NCBI GenBank assembly: GCA_047605645.1
Contig: JASGFJ010000015.1
Coordinates: forward strand, 37,584 to 101,583
Origin: UBA1309 sp047605645
GTDB taxonomy: Bacteria; Bacteroidota; Bacteroidia; Bacteroidales; Dysgonomonadaceae
Length of the DNA: 64,000 nt
Direction of reading: 5' to 3'
Both the position numbers and the translations under genes were made by a program. Each line of letters starts with the position of its first letter. The stretch's first letter is position 1. The notes below the pieces were generated by a model. It searched no databases. It had not been told where the DNA came from and was given only the letters and a program-made list of their open reading frames with translations. Below are positions 1-9,530 of this stretch, piece by piece.

Positions 1-1341
1 TGTTGCCATGTACTTGTATTCCGAATCAAAAGGGATGGTACTGATGCGATTTAATTCTTTATGTTCAAATTTAGCTTTCTGATAGAGGGTAACCAGGGCA
101 GCCTCTGTGGGTTCGCCTTTGGCGTGCCAATGTCCTTCGTGGTCATGTCCGATAGCGGCTTCATTGCAAGTGTTAAAGCAATCTATAAGCCGCTCTAAAT
201 CATTTTCTGTATTATAATCGATCTCTTTCCCTTCTTTAGAAATAGTACCTTCCGGTTTGTATCCTGTTCCCGACACTTCATACTTGCCTGCATAGGTCCG
301 TATCGATTGTACGGTCATTTCATTTTTGGTAAGGGTTCCTGTTTTATCCGAACAAATGACAGACACAGAACCTAATGTTTCCACAGAAGGCAAATTGCGG
401 ATAATGGCATTTCTGCGTGCCATATTCTGCACTCCGATGGCCAGGATAATGGATAAAATTGCCGGAAGCCCTTCCGGTATTGCTGCAACAGCCAGTCCGA
501 TGGTCGATAACAGTAATTCCGGGAGCTCATAATTGCGGAAGAAGTAACCAAAAAGGAATACCAGTGCTGCCACTCCTACAATTACAATAGAAACCCATTT
601 CCCGAATTGTGTAGTCTGCCTAATGAGCGGAGTTGTGATGTTTTCCGTCTCATGAATCATCTGGTTGATTTTTCCGATTTCAGTATCGCTCCCGATAGCA
701 ACGACCACGCCGGTGGCTGTGCCTGCGCTAACGGTGGTACTCGAAAAGGCCATATTGTAACGGTCTCCCAGCATGGTGTCTTCTTCCAGCTGTTGGGTAT
801 GCTTTTCTGAAGGGACAGCCTCTCCGGTAAGTGGAGACTCTTCCAGTTTGAGATTGCTGGTGTGCAAAAGCCGGAGATCGGCCGGAACTTTGTCTCCCGG
901 ACTCAATAATACGATGTCTCCTACAACGAGGTCTTCGGCGTCGATTTCCTCTCTAATGCCGTCGCGTACCACTTTGGCTTTCAAGGACAGTAATTTGCGG
1001 ATGTCGGCCAGCGCTTTTTCCGCTTTGTTCTCTTGGATGAATCCGATAAATGCATTCACAACCGTTACCAGTAGAATAACTACTGTGTCGACATAATGAT
1101 GCAGGCATGCGGTGACGATTGCTGCTCCAAAGAGTACATAGACGAGGATATCGTTGAAATGACTCAGAAACCGTATTATCGTCGGTTTTCGTTTCTTCTC
1201 GGGAAGTTTGTTCTTGCCACTTTGTTGCAAACGCAGCGAAGCTTCCTCATGTGTAAGCCCTTTACTTGAATCTGTTTTAAACTGAGTTAAAATGTGACAG
1301 GCATCCAATGCGTGCCATTGCGGTGTCTGTTTTTTCTTCAT
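1..1341 (-). CDS. Cation-translocating P-type ATPase (Ca2+-type), N-terminal 447 codons
   Basis: ATP-driven inner-membrane cation pump, most like the type IIA Ca2+/PMR1 group. Reading the - strand from the ATG at 1341 gives MKKKQTPQWHALDAC and an open frame to the window edge, so the C-terminal half (most of the nucleotide-binding domain and TM5-10) is missing here. Visible in order: N-terminal cation-ATPase domain, TM1-2 (around DILVYVLFGAAIV and TVVILLVTVV), actuator loop with PLTGEAVPSEK (the TGE phosphatase motif), TM3-4 with the ion-site motif AAIPEGLPAIL, and the phosphorylation motif CSDKTGTLTKNEM (DKTGT at about 334-348). PEGLPA points to the Ca2+-type pumps rather than K+ or heavy-metal pumps; the exact ion cannot be read from this part. 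A strong promoter lies 100 bases upstream on the same strand. It is divergent from the GNAT gene. Confidence 0.93.
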   Translation of the reverse strand, partial: MKKKQTPQWHALDACHILTQFKTDSSKGLTHEEASLRLQQSGKNKLPEKKRKPTIIRFLSHFNDILVYVLFGAAIVTACLHHYVDTVVILLVTVVNAFIGFIQENKAEKALADIRKLLSLKAKVVRDGIREEIDAEDLVVGDIVLLSPGDKVPADLRLLHTSNLKLEESPLTGEAVPSEKHTQQLEEDTMLGDRYNMAFSSTTVSAGTATGVVVAIGSDTEIGKINQMIHETENITTPLIRQTTQFGKWVSIVIVGVAALVFLFGYFFRNYELPELLLSTIGLAVAAIPEGLPAILSIILAIGVQNMARRNAIIRNLPSVETLGSVSVICSDKTGTLTKNEMTVQSIRTYAGKYEVSGTGYKPEGTISKEGKEIDYNTENDLERLIDCFNTCNEAAIGHDHEGHWHAKGEPTEAALVTLYQKAKFEHKELNRISTIPFDSEYKYMAT

Positions 1342-1829
1342 TCTCTTCTTTTTTTAGATGGGAAATGTTAAATGTTTGTTTGTCTGATTTTCCTTTCAGA
1401 GAAGTGTGTCAGAGATATAAATCTGCTTGAAATGGAATACAAAGATACAGGGAACTGACTGCTGTGTCAAATTAATTGTGTGTATATTAGTATTATATGC
1501 ATTTGTTAACAAGTTGTATTTTGTGATTGCACATCACTGATATACTTATTTTATGATGTTCTTGTTTGCAAATATTAACTAAAAATGCTCTGGTTTTCAG
1601 TATAACTGGGGATGTACTCTTTTTATCCGAAGCAACGAATCTGGTTGTTGATATTTGCTTTTTGATAAATTGTAAATTTGTGCCTGTTTTAATTATTTTT
1701 ATAAATCGGATATGAGCCCGAAGAAGCATATTCGCCGGGATAAATTCAAAAATAAGGGCGGGAATGCTTTGTTTTGCGGGCAGACGCATATATTTGAAAG
1801 AAGAAACTCATTTTTTTATATAAATAATT
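1342..1829. other. Divergent intergenic region, no gene seen
   Basis: About 490 bases between the divergent ATPase and GNAT genes. It holds the ATPase promoter (1440-1471) and a TAAATTTG -7-like box on the + strand at 1674-1681 that has no well-spaced -33. Open frames here on either strand are low-complexity and unlike known proteins; I call no gene. Confidence 0.5.
1440..1471 (-). promoter_or_regulatory. Bacteroidetes-type promoter of the P-type ATPase
   Basis: On the - strand TTTG (1471-1468), 20 bases, then TATCTTTG (1447-1440) matches the Bacteroidetes primary sigma consensus TTTG-N19-21-TAnnTTTG exactly. The predicted leader to the ATG at 1341 is about 90 nt. Confidence 0.7.
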
Positions 1830-1837
1830 TATCTTTG
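1830..1837 (+). promoter_or_regulatory. -7 box of the GNAT-like gene
   Basis: TATCTTTG matches TAnnTTTG; no TTTG at the right distance upstream. It falls inside the longer open frame that begins at 1712, which argues that translation starts downstream at 1856 and not at 1712. Confidence 0.5.
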
Positions 1838-1855
1838 CAGGAAATTAAGAAATAC

Positions 1856-2995
1856 ATGCCAATTAAGATTGTTAAAGTAGAAACAAGATCTCAAATGAGG
1901 AAATTTGTCTCATTTCCTATTGACGATTTATATAAAGACAACCCATATTTTGTTCCTTCTCTGGTGATAGATGAAATAGGAACACTGAATACAAAAAAAA
2001 ATCCGGCATTTGATTTTTGTGAAAGGGAATTGTTTCTTGCATACAGAGATAAAAAGATTGTGGGACGTATTGCGGCCATTATCAACCACCGTGCCAATGA
2101 GGTGTGGAACCAAAAATATGCCCGTTTCGGATTTGTCGATTTTATCGATGATAAGGAGGTGGTAGATGCACTCTTTGATACCGCCGAAAATTGGGCACGT
2201 CAAAAAGGAATGGAACACATTGTCGGGCCGATGGGCTTCACCGATTTGGATCACGAAGGCTTATTGGTGGAAGGATTTGACCGTATCTCCACGATGTCGA
2301 CAACATATAGTTATCCCTATTACCAAACCCAGATTGAGCGAAGAGGCTTTCAAAAAGAAATTGACTGGGTGGAATTTCGGATTCCTGTCCCCGAACAGGT
2401 GCCGGAAAGACATCAGCGGATTGCGAAGCTTGTTGCAGATAAATATGGCTTAACATTGCTGAAGTTTAAGAATCTTCGTCAGATAACTCCGTATGTCGAC
2501 AAACTGTTTCATCAGTTAAATGTGGCGTATGCTCCCTTGTTTGGTTTTACTCCTTTGACCAAGCGTCAAATCGATTATTATGTCAAAATGTATGTTCCCT
2601 TGCTTCAGTGGGATTTGGTTTCCATTATTGTTAAGATCGATACCGACGAAGTGATTGGATTTGGAATCGGCGTACCGAGCCTTTCTTATGCTTTGCAAAA
2701 ATCAAAAGGTCGATTGTTTCCTACAGGCTGGATTCATTTGTTGAAAGGTCTGAAAGGAAAAGGGAAAGGGAATAAAGTGGTGGATTTACTTTTAATGGGA
2801 GTTGCGCCCGAATATCAGGGAAAAGGTGTAAATGCAATGATCTTTGCCGATTTTATACCATCTGCTCATCGCTCCGGATTCCGTTTTGCAGAATCTAATC
2901 CCGAATTAGAAATCAATAATAAGATTCAGGCTCAGTGGGACGGTTTTAATGCTGAGAATCACAAAAGAAGAAGAGCTTATAAATTGAAACTCTAA
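1856..2995 (+). CDS. GNAT-like N-acetyltransferase-fold protein, conserved in Bacteroidetes
   Basis: A 379-residue cytoplasmic protein whose C-terminal half carries an acetyl-CoA-binding GNAT signature (VDLLLMGVAPEYQGKGVNAM, with the Q-G-K-G pyrophosphate loop). The N-terminal half contains the family-typical stretch GPMGFTDLDHEGLLVEGFD. Homologues are widespread in Bacteroidetes and usually called hypothetical or acetyltransferase; the substrate is unknown. The frame is open back to an ATG at 1712, but I choose the ATG at 1856 (MPIKIVKVETRSQ) because a -7 box lies at 1830-1837 and the extra 48 residues look non-protein-like. It is monocistronic, ending at the terminator at 3049. Confidence 0.75.
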   Translation: MPIKIVKVETRSQMRKFVSFPIDDLYKDNPYFVPSLVIDEIGTLNTKKNPAFDFCERELFLAYRDKKIVGRIAAIINHRANEVWNQKYARFGFVDFIDDKEVVDALFDTAENWARQKGMEHIVGPMGFTDLDHEGLLVEGFDRISTMSTTYSYPYYQTQIERRGFQKEIDWVEFRIPVPEQVPERHQRIAKLVADKYGLTLLKFKNLRQITPYVDKLFHQLNVAYAPLFGFTPLTKRQIDYYVKMYVPLLQWDLVSIIVKIDTDEVIGFGIGVPSLSYALQKSKGRLFPTGWIHLLKGLKGKGKGNKVVDLLLMGVAPEYQGKGVNAMIFADFIPSAHRSGFRFAESNPELEINNKIQAQWDGFNAENHKRRRAYKLKL

Positions 2996-3048
2996 TAAAA
3001 ATACGGATAAACCTCACTCATATACCCGCCTGATTGATAGAATTACAG

Positions 3049-3080
3049 AAGAGACATTTATTCGAATAAGTGTCTCTTTT
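3049..3080 (+). terminator. Terminator after the GNAT-like gene
   Basis: AAGAGACATTTATTC and GAATAAGTGTCTCTT form a near-perfect stem with one mismatch, followed by TT. It is the only strong hairpin in the gap before gyrA. Confidence 0.7.
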
Positions 3081-3368
3081 GCGATTAGATGGAGGTGTAC
3101 TGTCTCCGGATCAGTTGCTCCGTCTTTATGGAAAATAACCTAAAACCAACACTTCTTTGTTGTGTCTTAGCAGGCAATGACTCTTATCCCCAAGGAGAAT
3201 GAAATTTACTTTAGATATTCTCTTGTCTGAATAACAGAAAAGACCTAAAAAATGATTCTGTTCGCATAAATATTCAATAAAATGTAGTATCTTAGCGTGA
3301 ATTTTTTCGGACTCCACAATCGGGGGCTCGAAGCGTATTTCTAAAGGATATTATATTTAAAAAGAATA
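3081..3368. other. gyrA upstream region
   Basis: No gene seen. A weak -7-like TATCTTAG at 3288-3295 (consensus TAnnTTTG with one change) would give a leader of about 70 nt for gyrA; no clear -33. A 63-codon open frame on the - strand (3126-3317) has no promoter or recognisable similarity and is not called. Confidence 0.4.
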
Positions 3369-5942
3369 ATGACAGATCAAGAAGATAGAATCATCAAGAT
3401 CAATATTGAGGATGAAATGAAATCTGCCTACATCGATTATTCGATGTCGGTAATCGTGTCGCGTGCTTTACCGGATGTAAGAGATGGATTTAAGCCAGTT
3501 CACAGACGTATTCTCTTCGGAATGAACGAGTTGGGAAACACGTCCAACAAACCCCATAAGAAGTCGGCAAGAATTGTCGGTGAGGTGCTTGGTAAGTATC
3601 ACCCACATGGCGACTCGTCAGTTTATCTGGCAATGGTGCGTATGGCTCAGGAATGGAGCATGCGTTATCTTTTAGTAGATGGACAGGGAAATATGGGGAG
3701 TGTGGACGGTGATAGTCCCGCGGCTATGCGTTACACCGAAGCACGTTTGAGTCGTCTGGCTGAAGAAATGCTGCGCGATATTGAAAAGGAAACAGTGGAT
3801 TTTCAACTTAACTTTGACGATACGCTGAAAGAACCGATTGTACTTCCTACCCGAATTCCAAATCTTTTGATCAATGGAGCTTCCGGTATTGCCGTGGGTA
3901 TGGCTACGAATATGCCGCCTCACAACATGACCGAAACCATCAATGCAACCATTGCTTATATCGACAATCCGGAAATAGACATTCCTGGATTGATGCATTA
4001 TATTAAAGCTCCTGATTTTCCTACGGGAGGAATTATTTACGGTTATCAGGGCGTTAAAGATGCTTTTGAAACCGGTCGTGGACGTGTTGTCGTTCGTGGA
4101 CGTGCCGAGATTGAAACGGAAGGAACACACGAGAAAATTATTATTACCGAAATTCCTTACGGTGTCAATAAAGCGGAGTTAATAAAAAATATCGCAGATC
4201 TGGTCAGCGATAAAAAAATAGAAGGCATCAGCAATGTCAATGACGAGTCCGATCGGCAGGGAATGCGTATTGTTGTGGATGTAAAACGTGATGCAAATTC
4301 AAACGTTGTTCTCAACAAGTTATACAAACTGACCGCCCTCCAAAGTTCTTTCAGTGTCAATAACATTGCTTTGGTGAAGGGACGCCCCCAAATGCTGAAT
4401 CTGAGAAATCTGATTACCTATTTTGTGGAACATCGCCATGAAGTAGTTATCAGAAGAACTCAATTTGATTTGCAAAAAGCAAGAGACCGGGCGCACATCC
4501 TTGAAGGATTGATTATCGCTTCTGATAATATCGACGAAGTGATTGCTATCATTCGCGGCTCAAAAACTCCACCCGAAGCCATTCAGGGCTTGATAGACCG
4601 CTTCCAATTGAGCGAGGTTCAATCCCGCGCAATTGTGGAAATGCGTTTGCGTCAACTCACCGGTCTGGAGCAGGACAAATTGCATGCAGAATACGAAGAA
4701 GTTAAAAAACTTATTGAATACCTCGAAGAAATATTATCGAACGACGAACTTTGTCGTAAAGTCATCAAAGACGAATTGATTGAAATTCGTGATAAATATG
4801 GCGATGCACGACGCACTGAAATTGTGTATGCTTCTGAAGAATTAAATCCCGAAGATTTCTATGCAGATGACGAAATGATTATTACCATTTCTCACATGGG
4901 ATATATCAAACGGACTGCACTTACCGAATTTAGGGCACAAAACAGAGGTGGAGTAGGAGCCAAAGGATCCGAAACACGGGATGCTGACTTTGTGGAATAC
5001 ATGTATTCCGCGACGATGCACAATTATATGCTGTTCTTCACGCAAAAAGGAAAATGCTACTGGTTGCGTGTATTCGATATTCCCGAAGGAAGTAAAAATT
5101 CCAAGGGACGGGCTATTCAAAATCTATTGAATATCGATTCGGACGATAAAGTGAATGCTACTATATGTGTGTTGAACCTGAGCGACTCCGACTATATCAA
5201 TAACAATTACCTGATGTTCTGTACCAAACAGGGAGTTGTCAAGAAAACCCGCCTGGAAGCATATTCCCGTCCACGTCAGAATGGTGTTAATGCGATTACA
5301 ATTCGGGAAGATGACCGTGTGATTGAAGTGCTTTTGACCGATCATGACAGCGAAATTCTGATGGCTAATAGACATGGACGAGCCATCCGTTTTGAAGCTA
5401 CCGATGTTCGGGAAATGGGCCGTACAGCAACAGGTGTACGCGGAATGCGCATTGATGAAGACGGAGATGACGAAGTTATCGGTATGATTTCAATTCCTAA
5501 AAACACAACAGAAGAAACAATCATGGTTGTGTCTGAAATGGGATATGGAAAACGTACCTATGTGAATGAATTGAACGAAGATGGCACTCTTGCTCTGGAT
5601 GAAGAAGGAAATACGATTCCGGTTTACCGAATCACAAACCGGGGTGGAAAAGGTGTTAAAACTTTGAATATTACCGATAAAACCGGAAACTTAGTGGCGA
5701 TTAAAAGCGTTACAGATGAAAACGACTTGATGATTATCAATAAATCGGGAATTACAATTCGTGTCAAAGTATCCGATTTACGTGTCATGGGACGTGCCAC
5801 ACAAGGCGTTCGTCTGATAAATCTGGGTAAGAGAAATGATGAAATAGCATCGGTTTGTAAAGTGATTTCCGAAAAAGATGAAGTTTCAGACACAGAAGCT
5901 CCGGAATCAACAGAGCCAACAGAAGATCATTCAGAGAATTAA
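3369..5942 (+). CDS. gyrA: DNA gyrase subunit A
   Basis: DNA-cleaving subunit of gyrase; with GyrB it introduces negative supercoils using ATP. 857 residues, normal length. The N-terminal breakage-reunion domain follows E. coli numbering exactly: catalytic Tyr122 in AAMRYTEARL, and the quinolone region GKYHPHGDSSVYLAM with Ser83 present and Leu at position 87, where E. coli has Asp. The GyrA box is QNRGGVGAKG at about 524-533, which marks a true gyrase and not ParC. Six beta-pinwheel repeats follow, and an acidic Glu/Ser/Thr-rich tail ends the protein. The next gene follows after 32 bases, so the TPR gene may be co-transcribed. Confidence 0.98.
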   Translation: MTDQEDRIIKINIEDEMKSAYIDYSMSVIVSRALPDVRDGFKPVHRRILFGMNELGNTSNKPHKKSARIVGEVLGKYHPHGDSSVYLAMVRMAQEWSMRYLLVDGQGNMGSVDGDSPAAMRYTEARLSRLAEEMLRDIEKETVDFQLNFDDTLKEPIVLPTRIPNLLINGASGIAVGMATNMPPHNMTETINATIAYIDNPEIDIPGLMHYIKAPDFPTGGIIYGYQGVKDAFETGRGRVVVRGRAEIETEGTHEKIIITEIPYGVNKAELIKNIADLVSDKKIEGISNVNDESDRQGMRIVVDVKRDANSNVVLNKLYKLTALQSSFSVNNIALVKGRPQMLNLRNLITYFVEHRHEVVIRRTQFDLQKARDRAHILEGLIIASDNIDEVIAIIRGSKTPPEAIQGLIDRFQLSEVQSRAIVEMRLRQLTGLEQDKLHAEYEEVKKLIEYLEEILSNDELCRKVIKDELIEIRDKYGDARRTEIVYASEELNPEDFYADDEMIITISHMGYIKRTALTEFRAQNRGGVGAKGSETRDADFVEYMYSATMHNYMLFFTQKGKCYWLRVFDIPEGSKNSKGRAIQNLLNIDSDDKVNATICVLNLSDSDYINNNYLMFCTKQGVVKKTRLEAYSRPRQNGVNAITIREDDRVIEVLLTDHDSEILMANRHGRAIRFEATDVREMGRTATGVRGMRIDEDGDDEVIGMISIPKNTTEETIMVVSEMGYGKRTYVNELNEDGTLALDEEGNTIPVYRITNRGGKGVKTLNITDKTGNLVAIKSVTDENDLMIINKSGITIRVKVSDLRVMGRATQGVRLINLGKRNDEIASVCKVISEKDEVSDTEAPESTEPTEDHSEN

Positions 5943-5974
5943 TTAAAACAAATATAAACCTAAACAAGGAAAAC

Positions 5975-7255
5975 ATGAAACGTATATTATTGTCAATGGC
6001 AATGCTTGCGATTATTTCCGGAGCAGCCTTTGCTCAAAAAAAAGCGGTGAAAGATGCTAAGACTTCATTGGCTAGCAAAAATTACAGCGAAGCTCGTGAA
6101 TTGATTAAGCCTGCATTGAAAGATCCGGAAACAATGAATGATGCTGAAACATGGAAGATTGCCGGCGATATCGAAAATGCAGCTTTTGATGACGAACGTA
6201 TCAAACAGATGACCGGAAAAAAACCGGAGGAGAAAACAATGTATGAAGCTTTATGGGGTACTTACAATCCTTATGTTAAAGCCGACTCTTTAGGACAACT
6301 TCCCGACGAAAAAGGGAAAGTGAAAAATAAATTCCGTAAGGATATGGCTGCCATTTTTAAAGCCAATCTTCCGTTCTTTATCAACGGAGGTGTGTATTAC
6401 AACGACAATAAGGACTACAAACATGCCTGCGATTTCTTCGAAGCATACATCAATATTCCTTCATTGCCTATGTTTGATGGCGCATCACTTGCTTCTTTAG
6501 GTGTTTCCGATACTCTTCGCCAGCAAATCAAATATTATGCTGCGATTACGGCGATACAATCCGGAGACAAAGAAAGATCTATCACGCTTTTGAAAAACAT
6601 CGTAAACAATCCATTTATTCCAAATCAGGCATCTAAAGAAAGCGATGCCTATGAATTGCTTACCAGCCAATATTTGGATAAAGGGGATTCTGTAAGCTAT
6701 GTGCAGGCATTGCAAGCGGGAGCGAAAAAATTCCCGGAAAGCAAATACTTTACGCCTAACCTGATCAATTATTTGATATCAAAAGGTAAAAGTGCAGAAG
6801 CTTTAGCTTATTTAGATCAGGCAATTGTTTCCGACCCAAGTAATTCCTGCCAGTTTATTAGTGTGAAAGCTTCTATTTACGGAGAAAAGAATGATTTTGC
6901 AAATGCAGATGCAGCTTATAAGGCAGCACTCGAAAAAGATCCGAATTGTGAAAGAGCACTGGAAGGGTTAGCTGTGTCGTATATTGTGCAGGCTCAAAAT
7001 CTGAAAGAAGCTTCATCCAAGACTGCTGTTCGCAAGCAACAGAGTGCAAACGACCCACAAATTATTAAGTTTTATTCTGATGCAGTGCCATTGTTAGAGA
7101 AATATAAATCACTCCTGATTGCACGTAATGCTGAAAAATCAGAACTGAAAGGTTGTTTAGTGAAACTTCAGAATGCGTATTACAATCTTAGCCTTTTGAA
7201 TATTGATAAATCAAAGGAGCTTAAAGAAATTGAAACGCAATTAGGAGGGGAATAA
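5975..7255 (+). CDS. Periplasmic tetratricopeptide-repeat protein
   Basis: 426 residues with a clean signal peptide (MKRILLSMAMLAIISGAAFAQ, cleavage after AFA) and helical repeats typical of TPR, for example ANADAAYKAALEKDPNCERA near residues 308-327 and SKGKSAEALAYLDQAIVSDP near 271. TPR proteins act as protein-protein scaffolds; no enzyme motif is visible. A protein of this type often follows gyrA in Bacteroidales, but its partner is unknown. It ends at a good terminator at 7279. Confidence 0.8.
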   Translation: MKRILLSMAMLAIISGAAFAQKKAVKDAKTSLASKNYSEARELIKPALKDPETMNDAETWKIAGDIENAAFDDERIKQMTGKKPEEKTMYEALWGTYNPYVKADSLGQLPDEKGKVKNKFRKDMAAIFKANLPFFINGGVYYNDNKDYKHACDFFEAYINIPSLPMFDGASLASLGVSDTLRQQIKYYAAITAIQSGDKERSITLLKNIVNNPFIPNQASKESDAYELLTSQYLDKGDSVSYVQALQAGAKKFPESKYFTPNLINYLISKGKSAEALAYLDQAIVSDPSNSCQFISVKASIYGEKNDFANADAAYKAALEKDPNCERALEGLAVSYIVQAQNLKEASSKTAVRKQQSANDPQIIKFYSDAVPLLEKYKSLLIARNAEKSELKGCLVKLQNAYYNLSLLNIDKSKELKEIETQLGGE

Positions 7256-7278
7256 GACCTTCGAAAGTTATTTTATAC

Positions 7279-7308
7279 AAGGAAGCAGAGTAATTTGCTT
7301 CCTTTTTT
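7279..7308 (+). terminator. Rho-independent terminator after gyrA-TPR
   Basis: AAGGAAGCA (7279-7287) pairs perfectly with TGCTTCCTT (7296-7304), 8-base loop, followed by T6. Confidence 0.9.
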
Positions 7309-7349
7309 AATGTTTTCAATAAAACAAAAAATAAATGTTCTGTATACAC

Positions 7350-7380
7350 TTGATATATTTGCAATCATTTTATATTTTTG
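7350..7380 (+). promoter_or_regulatory. Promoter of tkt-rpiB
   Basis: TTG (7350-7352), 20 bases, TATTTTTG (7373-7380) fits the Bacteroidetes promoter. A second -7-like box TATATTTG lies at 7354-7361. The perfect palindrome AGGTTAACCT (7392-7401) sits just past the predicted start and could be an operator. The leader is about 115 nt. Confidence 0.55.
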
Positions 7381-7501
7381 TTGATATAATCAGGTTAACC
7401 TAAACATGATACCGATTTATTTGTTATTCTATCTATAATAAACAAATTTAGTTATACCTATTTGAAAGAAATAATCAACTTAAATAATAATTTAACCTTG
7501 T

Positions 7502-9526
7502 ATGAAAAGTATTGAAACATTGAATAGAGCAGCGGATAATATCCGTATTCTATCAGCAGCCATGGTGGAAAAAGCTAAATCAGGACATCCTGGAGGAGCA
7601 ATGGGCGGAGCTGATTTTATTAATGTATTATTCTCTGAATTTCTTGAATATGACCCTCAAAATCCGACATGGGAAGGCCGGGACAGATATTTTCAGGATC
7701 CGGGACACATGTCTCCCATGTTGTATTCGACGCTTGCGCTTGCAGGAAAATTTTCACTGGAAGATTTACAACAATTCCGTCAATGGGGAAGTGTAACTCC
7801 CGGACACCCGGAATTGGATGTGAAAAGAGGAATAGAAAATACATCCGGTCCTTTAGGACAGGGACATACAATGGCTGTTGGTGCAGCAATTGCTGCCAAG
7901 TTCTTAAAATCCCGTTTTGGCGATTTAATGAATCAAACGATTTATGCATATATTTCCGACGGAGGAGTTCAGGAAGAAATTTCTCAGGGGGCGGGGCGTA
8001 TAGCCGGACATCTTGGATTGGATAATTTAGTCATGTTTTATGATTCAAACGGTATTCAGCTTTCAACAACCACGGCAGAAGTGACTGATGAAGATGTAGC
8101 TGCAAAATACAAATCATGGGGATGGCACGTCATTTCTATTGATGGAAACAACGCTGCTGAAATACGTAAAGCCTTAACGGAAGCCAAAGCTGAGAAAAGC
8201 AAACCGACCTTGATTATCGGTCATACGATTATGGGTAAAGGAGCTGTCACTGCGAATAACGAAAGCTTTGAAGACAAAACGGCTACACACGGAATGCCAT
8301 TAGGCGAAGCCGGAGCCAGTCTTGAAAAAACGATTTTGAATCTTGGCGGAAATCCGGAACATCCTTTCACTATTTTCCCGGAAGCAAAAGCACTCTATGC
8401 TGAACGTGCTGCTGAGTTGAAAGAAATCGTGGCAAAAAAATATGCAGAAAAGGCCGCATGGTTAGACGCAAATCCGGAAGCAGCAGTCAACTATACGAAA
8501 TGGTTTGCCGGGGAAGTTCCCGCTGTTGACTGGGCTGGTATTCAGCAAAAAGCAAATGCTGCTACCCGCGCAGCCTCCGCTACTGTATTGGGCGTGTTAG
8601 CACAAAATGTAGAAAACATGATTGTGGCTTCTGCTGATTTATCTAATTCGGATAAAACGGACGGATTCCTGAAATATACGACCAGCTTCAAGAAAGGGGA
8701 TTTCTCCGGTGCATTCTTGCAGGCGGGTGTAGCTGAATTGACAATGGCTTGTCTTGCAAACGGAATGGCGTTGCATGGCGGTGTGATTCCTGCTTGTGCA
8801 ACATTTTTCGTATTCTCTGACTATATGAAACCGGCTGTCCGCCTGGCTGCTTTAATGGAGCTTCCGGTGAAATATATCTGGACACACGATGCGTTCCGCG
8901 TAGGAGAAGATGGGCCAACTCACGAACCTGTTGAACAGGAAGCTCAGATTCGCCTGATGGAAAAATTGAAGAACCACAAAGGACACAATTCCATGCTGGT
9001 GCTTCGTCCGGCTGATGTCTTCGAAACAACGGTGGCATGGAAACTTGCATTGGAAAATACGCACACCCCAACGGCGCTTGTCCTTTCCCGTCAGAACATC
9101 AATGATCTCCCTCAAAATGGATATCAGGATGCCTTGAAAGAGGAAAAAGGAGCTTATGTCGTAAAAGATGAAGATGGGTATGATGTGATTCTATTGGCCT
9201 CCGGTTCGGAAGTTTCTACACTGGTTGACGGTGCAAAACTTTTGGCAGCCGATGGTATTAAATCCCGAATAGTCTCAGTGCCGTCTGAAGGTTTGTTCCG
9301 CAGTCAACCCAAAGAATATCAGAATGAAGTATTGCCTTATGAGGCAAAGAAATTTGGTTTAACAGCCGGATTGCCTGTGAACCTGGAAGGATTGGTTGGC
9401 GATCAGGGTCGAGTATGGGGATTGGAGTCATTCGGTTTCTCTGCTCCATATAAAGTATTGGATGAAAAACTTGGATTTACGGCAGAAAACGTATACAAAC
9501 AAGTGAAAGATTATCTAAAAAAATAA
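7502..9526 (+). CDS. tkt: Transketolase
   Basis: Thiamine-diphosphate enzyme of the non-oxidative pentose phosphate pathway; moves two-carbon units between ketoses and aldoses. 674 residues, full length. Seen: substrate-binding KSGHPGGAMGGADF near the N-terminus, the TPP/Mg fold AYISDGGVQEEIS through VMFYDSNGI (about 155-190), the central Pyr domain with DLSNSDKTDGFLK and THDAFRVGEDGPTHEPVEQ, and a C-terminal transketolase domain (VILLASGSEVSTLV). No Shine-Dalgarno is evident before the ATG. rpiB follows after four bases, so the two pentose-phosphate genes form an operon. Confidence 0.98.
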   Translation: MKSIETLNRAADNIRILSAAMVEKAKSGHPGGAMGGADFINVLFSEFLEYDPQNPTWEGRDRYFQDPGHMSPMLYSTLALAGKFSLEDLQQFRQWGSVTPGHPELDVKRGIENTSGPLGQGHTMAVGAAIAAKFLKSRFGDLMNQTIYAYISDGGVQEEISQGAGRIAGHLGLDNLVMFYDSNGIQLSTTTAEVTDEDVAAKYKSWGWHVISIDGNNAAEIRKALTEAKAEKSKPTLIIGHTIMGKGAVTANNESFEDKTATHGMPLGEAGASLEKTILNLGGNPEHPFTIFPEAKALYAERAAELKEIVAKKYAEKAAWLDANPEAAVNYTKWFAGEVPAVDWAGIQQKANAATRAASATVLGVLAQNVENMIVASADLSNSDKTDGFLKYTTSFKKGDFSGAFLQAGVAELTMACLANGMALHGGVIPACATFFVFSDYMKPAVRLAALMELPVKYIWTHDAFRVGEDGPTHEPVEQEAQIRLMEKLKNHKGHNSMLVLRPADVFETTVAWKLALENTHTPTALVLSRQNINDLPQNGYQDALKEEKGAYVVKDEDGYDVILLASGSEVSTLVDGAKLLAADGIKSRIVSVPSEGLFRSQPKEYQNEVLPYEAKKFGLTAGLPVNLEGLVGDQGRVWGLESFGFSAPYKVLDEKLGFTAENVYKQVKDYLKK

Positions 9527-9530
9527 GAAG

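Noticed and set aside
326..1096. Open frames on the + strand at 326-532, 607-810 and 773-1096
   Set aside because: They lie opposite the P-type ATPase coding frame, which has clear family motifs; the + strand translations resemble nothing.
1493..1789. 98-codon frame on the - strand in the ATPase/GNAT gap
   Set aside because: Low complexity, no promoter, and it overlaps the GNAT upstream region.
3126..3317. 63-codon frame on the - strand before gyrA
   Set aside because: No promoter on that strand, no recognised similarity, and it overlaps the probable gyrA promoter.
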